11,161 nucleotides of DNA from Oscillospiraceae bacterium (GTDB taxonomy: Bacteria > Bacillota > Clostridia > Oscillospirales > Ruminococcaceae). The notes beneath the pieces are model-generated. The model ran no database searches. It saw only the letters and a list, made by a program, of their open reading frames with translations, and was not told where the DNA came from. The position numbers and the translations under genes are program-made. Every line of letters begins with the position of its first letter. Within the stretch, counting starts at the first letter, position 1. Of this stretch, positions 7,076-11,161 are shown in pieces. Where the stretch lies: NCBI GenBank assembly GCA_031285945.1, contig JAITVF010000051.1:1-11161 (forward strand). Direction: 5' to 3'.

Positions 7076-7603
7076 ATGATCTACATCTTTTTTGCCGAGG
7101 GCTTCGAGGAGATTGAGGCCGTCGCCACCCTCGACCTGCTGCGCAGGGCCGGGCTGCCGGTAAAATCAGTCGGGCTTGGCGGAAGAACGGTAGCCGGCTC
7201 ACACGGAATTTCGGTAGTTTGCGATATTTCTGAGGAGGAGTTCGACACTTCGGACCTCACGGCGGTAATTCTGCCGGGAGGCCCCGGTACCGCGAACCTT
7301 GAAAAATCCCGTACGGTTCAAGGAGCCATACGCTATGCCTGCGAAAAGGACCTTTTGCTCTGCGCCATCTGCGCCGCGCCCTCGATTCTGGGGCGTATGG
7401 GGCTGTTTAAGGGCAGACCCTATACCTGCTACCCCGGCTGCGAGGAGGGGATTGAGGGAAACTATCGCCCCGACAGGGTAGTACGGGATAAAAAGCTCAT
7501 CACCGCCAAAGGCCCGGGCTGCGCCGTTCTCTTTGGCCTCGAGATCGTTGAGGCTCTTTTGGGAAAAGGCAAGCGCAAAACGGTGGAGGCCGGGCTGCAA
7601 TGA
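7076..7603 (+). CDS. DJ-1/PfpI (YajL-like) family protein
   Basis: The 175-residue product has the DJ-1 fold. The acidic residue that activates the nucleophile lies in EGFEEIEA (E14, equivalent to E18 of human DJ-1). The nucleophile elbow is AICAAPSILG with C99 (equivalent to C106). PGGPGTANL (67-75) is the usual glycine-rich turn. Proteins of this family act as redox-sensitive stress proteins, with proposed chaperone, glyoxalase or deglycase activity; which applies here cannot be told. The RBS is AAGGAG, about 7 nt before the ATG. The stop codon overlaps the start of the folate cyclo-ligase gene by 4 nt (ATGA), so the two are translationally coupled. Confidence 0.94.
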   Translation: MIYIFFAEGFEEIEAVATLDLLRRAGLPVKSVGLGGRTVAGSHGISVVCDISEEEFDTSDLTAVILPGGPGTANLEKSRTVQGAIRYACEKDLLLCAICAAPSILGRMGLFKGRPYTCYPGCEEGIEGNYRPDRVVRDKKLITAKGPGCAVLFGLEIVEALLGKGKRKTVEAGLQ

Positions 7604-8172
7604 CTGTAGACGAGCAAAAAAAAGAACTCAGGGCCCGTTTTTCCGCCATGCGGCGCGCCATTGACCCGGGGGAGCGCAAAAAACTCGACGAAAAAATATC
7701 CGCTCATTTTTTGGGACTTCCCGTCTGGCGGGACTGCGAGACCCTTCTCATTTACGTATCGCTGCCCGGCGAGATCGATACCGCCGCCATTATCGAAAAA
7801 ACAATGTCCGCGGGCAAAAGCGTGGCTGTTCCCTTCTGCGTGCCGGGTACAAGAATAATAGAGTTTTATCTGATCGAATCTGTTGGCAGACTTAAGACCG
7901 GGGCCTTCGGAGTGCGTGAGCCGGATCCCGAAAGGGAAGAGCGTCTCGTTGATTTTAGCTTGTCCGCCTGCTTTGTGCCGGGGCTTGCTTTCGACAGTGA
8001 GGGCTATCGTCTTGGCTACGGCGGAGGATATTACGACCGCTTTCTGGCGGGCCCCTTCGCGGGACGCCCCACGGTGGGGGCGTGCTACCGGGCCTTTATC
8101 ACGGGAGAAATCCCCCGCGACATATACGACCTGCCCTGCGATACGGTTATTACCGAGGAAGGAATAATATAG
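7600..8172 (+). CDS. fau: 5-formyltetrahydrofolate cyclo-ligase (MTHFS)
   Basis: Converts 5-formyl-THF to 5,10-methenyl-THF with ATP, returning stored folate to the one-carbon pool. The family signature is present at 126-149, with PGLAFDSEGYRLGYGGGYYD running from 127 to 146; the glycine-rich GYGGGYYD part binds phosphate. The basic N-terminus (KKELRARFSAMRR, 7-19) and YVSLPGEIDT (52-61) are also typical. The 190-residue length is normal. It starts inside the stop of the DJ-1 gene and is the last gene of this plus-strand run. Folate recovery fits with thyX upstream, which consumes methylene-THF. Symbols vary between species (fau/ygfA, yqgN in Bacillus). Confidence 0.95.
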   Translation: MTVDEQKKELRARFSAMRRAIDPGERKKLDEKISAHFLGLPVWRDCETLLIYVSLPGEIDTAAIIEKTMSAGKSVAVPFCVPGTRIIEFYLIESVGRLKTGAFGVREPDPEREERLVDFSLSACFVPGLAFDSEGYRLGYGGGYYDRFLAGPFAGRPTVGACYRAFITGEIPRDIYDLPCDTVITEEGII

Positions 8173-8173
8173 C

Positions 8174-8203
8174 AAAAAAAGCTGGGGCCCCCTTAGGGGC
8201 CCC
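8174..8203 (-). terminator. Intrinsic terminator of the 66-aa minus-strand gene
   Basis: GGGGCCCC (8184-8191) and GGGGCCCC (8196-8203) form an 8-bp all-GC stem with a 4-nt loop. Read on the minus strand the stem is followed by AGC and seven T residues (A7 at 8174-8180 on the plus strand). On the plus strand no T-run follows, so it would end the minus-strand message. It lies 2 nt past the stop of the folate gene and may also slow convergent plus-strand transcripts. Confidence 0.85.
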
Positions 8204-8255
8204 CGGAAGGACCTTTCAACGTCATGTTAATGTAAAATGTGTGGGATGTGCGCGC

Positions 8256-8456
8256 TTAGCAGCCGCAGCAGCAAACGATGATGAGCAGCAGGACGATCAT
8301 CCAGCAGCAGTTACCACCGCCGAAGCCGCCGAAACCGCCGCCGCAACCGCCGCCGCAACCGCCGCAACCGCCGCCGCAACCGCAGTTGCAGTTGCAATTG
8401 CATCCGCAGTCATGACCGCAACCGTCGTTGCATCCACAGCAATTGTTCCTAAACAT
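8256..8456 (-). CDS. Small Cys/Gly-rich protein with hydrophobic C-terminus
   Basis: A 66-residue product with 19 cysteines and 22 glycines. Residues 6-38 are CGC/CNC/CGGC-type repeats. Residues 39-48 are a Gly/Phe linker (GGGFGGFGGG). Residues 50-64 form a hydrophobic segment (CCWMIVLLLIIVCCC) before a final GC. The linker plus short hydrophobic tail resembles the tiny YjcZ-type sporulation proteins of Bacillus, here with a long Cys-rich head added; this likeness is my inference. A strong RBS (AAGGAGGG) lies about 11 nt upstream of the ATG, and an intrinsic terminator follows about 50 nt past the stop, so the gene is real despite its odd composition. It could be a spore-envelope or metal-binding protein. 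No cleavage site or modifying enzyme is nearby, so a modified peptide is less likely. Confidence 0.82.
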   Translation of the reverse strand: MFRNNCCGCNDGCGHDCGCNCNCNCGCGGGCGGCGGGCGGGFGGFGGGNCCWMIVLLLIIVCCCGC

Positions 8457-8489
8457 TCTTCGTTTCCCTCCTTCTTTGCAGGATGTTAC

Positions 8490-8517
8490 ATACTATGAAT
8501 GCTGCCGGAGGGCGGTG
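8490..8517 (-). promoter_or_regulatory. Possible sigma-K-like promoter of the 66-aa gene
   Basis: On the minus strand CATAGTATG begins at 8497, one mismatch from the sigma-K -10 pattern CATAnnnTA. CACC, fitting the sigma-K -35 (mACm), stands 16 nt upstream. The site lies about 35-60 nt upstream of the ATG, at a reasonable distance. The motifs are short, so this is weak evidence. Confidence 0.3.
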
Positions 8518-8534
8518 AAGGCGCCGCCTACGCC

Positions 8535-8586
8535 GCGGGCCCCGTAAAATCGCGCTATTCTTAAAATAGACGCAAAATGGGGCCGC
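8535..8586. other. Two-tier hairpin in the divergent spacer
   Basis: The outer stem pairs GCGG-CCCC (8535-8543, one bulged G) with GGGGCCGC (8579-8586). An A-rich internal loop follows. The inner stem pairs GCGCTATT (8552-8559) with AATAGACGC (8565-8573, one bulged A), closed by a CTTAA loop. No T-run follows on either strand, so it is not a standard terminator. It lies between the divergent 66-aa gene and mltG and could be a leader structure or protein-binding site. The rest of 8457-8674 holds the two RBSs and no clear sigma-A promoter for mltG. Confidence 0.4.
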
Positions 8587-8674
8587 CTCTACCGGACTCA
8601 TGGTTAAAATACGAAAAAAACAGAAAGTTTAAGGCTATATTACCCCGATATTCTTATACCTTGGAGGCGACCTC

Positions 8675-10018
8675 ATGAACAACGACGAATACATGGAAGC
8701 CGAGCAGAGAGAACGCCGAAGGCAGGCGGAGGCCGCCCAAAGGAGGCGACAGCTTTTAGAGGAGCAGCAGAGCGCCGGAGCGCAACGCAGGCCGGGCGTA
8801 CGCCCGCCCGTTAACCGGCCGCCAGGCGGATACCCCGCGGGGGCGGCGGGGCGGCAGCCGGGTTACGGCTCCCGCTCTTCGCGGCAGGAGCAAACGGATT
8901 CCTTGGGGGGAAATCCCCCGGGCAGAAGGCGCCCCCGCAGCCAGAACCGGTGGTTCAGCGCGCTGCTCATGGTGGCGGCCGCGCTGGGGGCGTGTATATT
9001 CCTTTCAATATTCGTGCTGCAAAGCGCCAGCGACCTGTTCGGCCTCAACCAGCCGGACGAGGATATACCCGTCACGGTGCCCGAGGGCTCTACGGTCGCG
9101 GAGGTTTCGGGGCTGCTCAGGGAGGCGGGGGTTGTAGACCAGCCCCTTACATTTCGCCTTTACTTCGGCTTCAACGACGTAAAGGACGAGGAAATGCAGC
9201 CCGGAAGCTACATCTTTAACTCCAACATGTCCTACGAGGAGCTGATGATAGCCCTGCGGGCGGGCAGAACCTCCAAGGAGGAAAAGCGCCTGACCTTTAC
9301 CGAGGGTATGACCCTGCTCGAAATCGCCACCCAGCTTGAGGAGGAAGGCATCTGCGGCGCCGACGAGCTGATGGGCTACCTCGACGCCGAGGATTTTGCC
9401 TATGAGTTCTACGGCGCGATCGACGACAACCCGCTGCGCTACCACAAGCTTGAGGGTTATATCTTTCCCGACACCTATGATTTCTATATGGGAGAAAACG
9501 TTGACAGCGTGGCCAGAAAGTTTTTGCGCAACATGAACGAAAAGCTCACCCCCGATCTCCTTTCCAGGATGCAGAATATGAATATGAGCATAGACGAAAC
9601 GCTGACCCTCGCGTCTATTATTCAAAAAGAAGCCGGAAACCCCGACGACATGCGGCTTGTAAGCTCTGTATTCCACAACCGGCTCGATTCTGGCGAAAGC
9701 TTCCCAAATCTCGAGTCCGACGTTACAATTCTTTATGTAGAGTCGGATATAAAGCCCAGGGAGACGCTGACCAACCAGGCCATGTACGACTCGTACAACA
9801 CCTATGTCTGCGAAGGGCTGCCGGCCGGCCCCATCAGTAACCCGGGCATTAACGCGATAACGGCCGCCCTTTATCCCGAGCAGACCGATATACCCTACTA
9901 CTTCTTTGTGACCGACGCCGAGATGGAGTTCTACTACGCCGCTACGGCCCAGCAGCACTACGACAATATAGAAACCGCCGCACAGATCGGCGAATATCAC
10001 GGGACAGGAACGCAATGA
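8675..10018 (+). CDS. mltG: Endolytic murein transglycosylase MltG (YceG-like)
   Basis: Membrane-anchored lytic transglycosylase that cuts nascent peptidoglycan strands and so sets glycan chain ends. The 447-residue protein has a long cytoplasmic tail (1-92) rich in Arg, Gln, Pro and Gly, then one membrane helix (about 94-116, FSALLMVAAALGACIFLSIF), then the extracellular part. The early extracellular region (131-200) is LysM-like. The catalytic domain shows LEGYIFPDTY (259-268), LASIIQKEAG with the catalytic glutamate E319, and GLPAGPISNPG (381-391). The RBS GGAGG is 7 nt before the ATG. The stop overlaps the next gene's first possible start (ATGA), so the two are coupled. The tail is longer than in most homologues and may bind cytoplasmic or divisome partners; that is a guess. 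Confidence 0.95.
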   Translation: MNNDEYMEAEQRERRRQAEAAQRRRQLLEEQQSAGAQRRPGVRPPVNRPPGGYPAGAAGRQPGYGSRSSRQEQTDSLGGNPPGRRRPRSQNRWFSALLMVAAALGACIFLSIFVLQSASDLFGLNQPDEDIPVTVPEGSTVAEVSGLLREAGVVDQPLTFRLYFGFNDVKDEEMQPGSYIFNSNMSYEELMIALRAGRTSKEEKRLTFTEGMTLLEIATQLEEEGICGADELMGYLDAEDFAYEFYGAIDDNPLRYHKLEGYIFPDTYDFYMGENVDSVARKFLRNMNEKLTPDLLSRMQNMNMSIDETLTLASIIQKEAGNPDDMRLVSSVFHNRLDSGESFPNLESDVTILYVESDIKPRETLTNQAMYDSYNTYVCEGLPAGPISNPGINAITAALYPEQTDIPYYFFVTDAEMEFYYAATAQQHYDNIETAAQIGEYHGTGTQ

Positions 10019-10020
10019 GC

Positions 10021-10026
10021 GGAGGA
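10021..10026 (+). promoter_or_regulatory. RBS relevant to the U32 gene start
   Basis: GGAGGA stands 3-4 nt before the ATG at 10030, slightly close but strong. The other candidate, ATG at 10015, has only AGGA upstream and overlaps the mltG stop. Family N-termini (M-x-PELL-PAG) favour 10030. Confidence 0.45.
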
Positions 10027-10029
10027 TTT

Positions 10030-11161
10030 ATGATACCTGAGCTTCTTTCGCCGGCGGGGGACGAGGAGTCCCTCTCGGCGGCTATAAGATATGGCGCGGA
10101 CGCCGTTTACCTGGGGGCAAAGAGCTTCGGAATGCGGGCCGGGGCCGCCAACTTTCAGGAGGACGAGCTCGCCGGGGCGGTAAATCGCTGCCACGCCGCG
10201 GGTGTAAAGCTCTACCTCACCTGCAATACCCTGCCCCGCGAGGATGAAACCCGGGCGCTTCCCGATTTTATACGCGGCGCGGGCGACTCCGGCGCCGACG
10301 CCCTTATAATAGCCGATATAGGGGTGTTTGCCCTCGCGAAAAGGCTTTGCCCCGATCTTCCGGTTCACGTATCCACCCAGCTGGGGGTGGTCAATCACCT
10401 TACGGCGACCGAGCTTTACAACATGGGGGCCGAGCGGGTAGTTCTGGCGAGAGAGCTAACCCTGCCCGAGATAGCCGAAATACGAGCCAAAACCCCCGCC
10501 CCCCTTATGCTTGAGGCCTTTGCTCACGGGGCCATGTGCGTTTCGGTCTCGGGCAGGTGCGTGCTTTCCAACTATATGGCGGGCAGGGACGCCAACCGGG
10601 GCGCCTGCGCCCAGCCCTGCCGCTGGCGTTATGCCCTTATGGAGCAGGAACGCCCGGGGCAATACTATCCGGTTTTTGAGGAGGACGGCTACACCTACAC
10701 ATTTAACGCGAACGATCTTTGTATGATCGAGCATCTAGATCTGCTTAAGGACGCCGGGGTGGGCAGCCTTAAGCTTGAGGGCCGGGCAAAGTCGGCCTAC
10801 TATGTGGCGTCCGTCACCTGGGCCTATCGCCGCGCGCTGGATATTCTAAAGGCTTCCCCTGATGCTTATCGCCTTCCGGCCCAGGTTCTCGCGGAGGTGG
10901 ATAAAATCAGCCATCGGCCCTATTCAACGGGCTTTTACCTCCCCGGCGAGCCCCCGGACCAGGACAGGATTAGAGGCGGCTACAGCCGGTCTTATGACTT
11001 GGTTGCCACGGTGGAGGGCCGGGAGGGCGAATTCCTTATCGTAACCGGGCGCAACCGGTTTTTCGCGGGGGAGGAGCTCGAGGCTTTGCGCCCCGACGGC
11101 GACCCCGTGGCCTTTGTGCCGGAGGAGATCCACGACCCCGAGGGGGAGCTCATAACGGTAG
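10030..11161 (+). CDS. U32 family peptidase-like protein (TrhP/YrrO type), 3' end outside window
   Basis: The frame is open to the right edge (377 complete codons), so the gene is partial. The N-terminus PELLSPAGDEESLSAAIRYG and GADAVYLGAKSFGMR are typical of U32 proteins. The U32 core lies at about 164-200, with EAFAHGAMC, SGRCVLSNYMAGRD and NRGACAQPCRW; the four cysteines C170, C177, C193 and C197 are those that bind an Fe-S cluster in characterised members. LKLEGRAKSAYYVASV further on is also conserved. Characterised relatives (TrhP in E. coli, YrrN/YrrO in B. subtilis) make 5-hydroxyuridine at tRNA position 34 from prephenate rather than cutting proteins; collagenase activity is an older claim. 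Its place directly after mltG recalls the yrrL-yrrM-yrrN-yrrO order of Bacillus. Which U32 subgroup it belongs to is not settled here. An upstream in-frame ATG at 10015 would add five residues. Confidence 0.93.
   Translation, partial: MIPELLSPAGDEESLSAAIRYGADAVYLGAKSFGMRAGAANFQEDELAGAVNRCHAAGVKLYLTCNTLPREDETRALPDFIRGAGDSGADALIIADIGVFALAKRLCPDLPVHVSTQLGVVNHLTATELYNMGAERVVLARELTLPEIAEIRAKTPAPLMLEAFAHGAMCVSVSGRCVLSNYMAGRDANRGACAQPCRWRYALMEQERPGQYYPVFEEDGYTYTFNANDLCMIEHLDLLKDAGVGSLKLEGRAKSAYYVASVTWAYRRALDILKASPDAYRLPAQVLAEVDKISHRPYSTGFYLPGEPPDQDRIRGGYSRSYDLVATVEGREGEFLIVTGRNRFFAGEELEALRPDGDPVAFVPEEIHDPEGELITV

Noticed and set aside
7462..8175. Minus-strand 237-residue frame opposite the folate gene
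   Set aside because: The plus strand carries the complete cyclo-ligase signature; the minus frame shows no family motif and runs across the terminator.
8309..8400. GCC/GCA-rich simple repeat, possible microsatellite or CRISPR-like array
   Set aside because: The repetition is explained by Cys and Gly codons of the 66-aa protein; no regular repeat-spacer pattern exists.
8082..8498. Plus-strand 138-residue Ala/Thr-rich frame across the 66-aa gene
   Set aside because: It overlaps the end of the folate gene and the terminator, has no RBS, and its Ala runs are the antisense of the Gly/Cys codons of the minus-strand gene.
9005..10015. Long minus-strand open frame (336 residues) opposite mltG
   Set aside because: MltG has full family motifs in the plus frame; the opposite frame has no recognisable domain or RBS and is a shadow of GC-rich coding.

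Overview
The window reads as chromosomal DNA of a GC-rich, probably spore-forming member of the Clostridia (Firmicutes). The evidence is a PcrA-type helicase, a flavin-dependent thymidylate synthase (ThyX) instead of ThyA, strong GGAGG-type ribosome binding sites, an MltG–U32 peptidase pair as in Bacillus/Clostridium genomes, and two cysteine-rich proteins of the sort found in spore layers. A species cannot be named from the sequence alone. The genes are ordinary chromosomal genes; no prophage, transposase, CRISPR array, tRNA or rRNA is visible.

Layout. Positions 1-186 are AT-rich and hold an extended -10 promoter for pcrA, plus a possible start of a divergent gene running off the left edge. 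pcrA follows (199-2574). A 251-residue protein with 14 cysteines (2653-3408) comes next, closed by a clear intrinsic terminator (3411-3442). Then come thyX (3502-4233) and a thymidylate kinase (4258-4914), which make dTMP from dUMP and phosphorylate it to dTDP. A DUF2156 protein (5001-5891) and a GNAT acetyltransferase (6145-7029) flank a 158-nt imperfect palindrome at 5928-6085. A DJ-1/PfpI protein (7076-7603) overlaps by 4 nt with 5-formyltetrahydrofolate cyclo-ligase (7600-8172).

On the minus strand at 8256-8456 lies a 66-residue protein made of 29% Cys and 33% Gly with a hydrophobic tail. It has its own RBS and an intrinsic terminator at 8174-8203 that sits just past the folate gene. A divergent spacer with a two-tier hairpin (8535-8586) leads to mltG (8675-10018), which is translationally coupled to a U32-family peptidase/tRNA hydroxylation-type gene that runs off the right edge.

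How the parts relate: ThyX consumes methylene-tetrahydrofolate and the cyclo-ligase returns 5-formyl-THF to the active folate pool, so nucleotide and one-carbon metabolism are represented twice. The two cysteine-rich proteins each have an upstream sequence resembling a mother-cell sporulation promoter, which suggests (weakly) roles in the spore envelope. The most unusual non-coding item is the palindrome at 5928-6085: its two outer 25-nt arms differ at four positions, and all four would be G-U pairs in RNA. I found no convincing new multi-gene defence or biosynthetic system.
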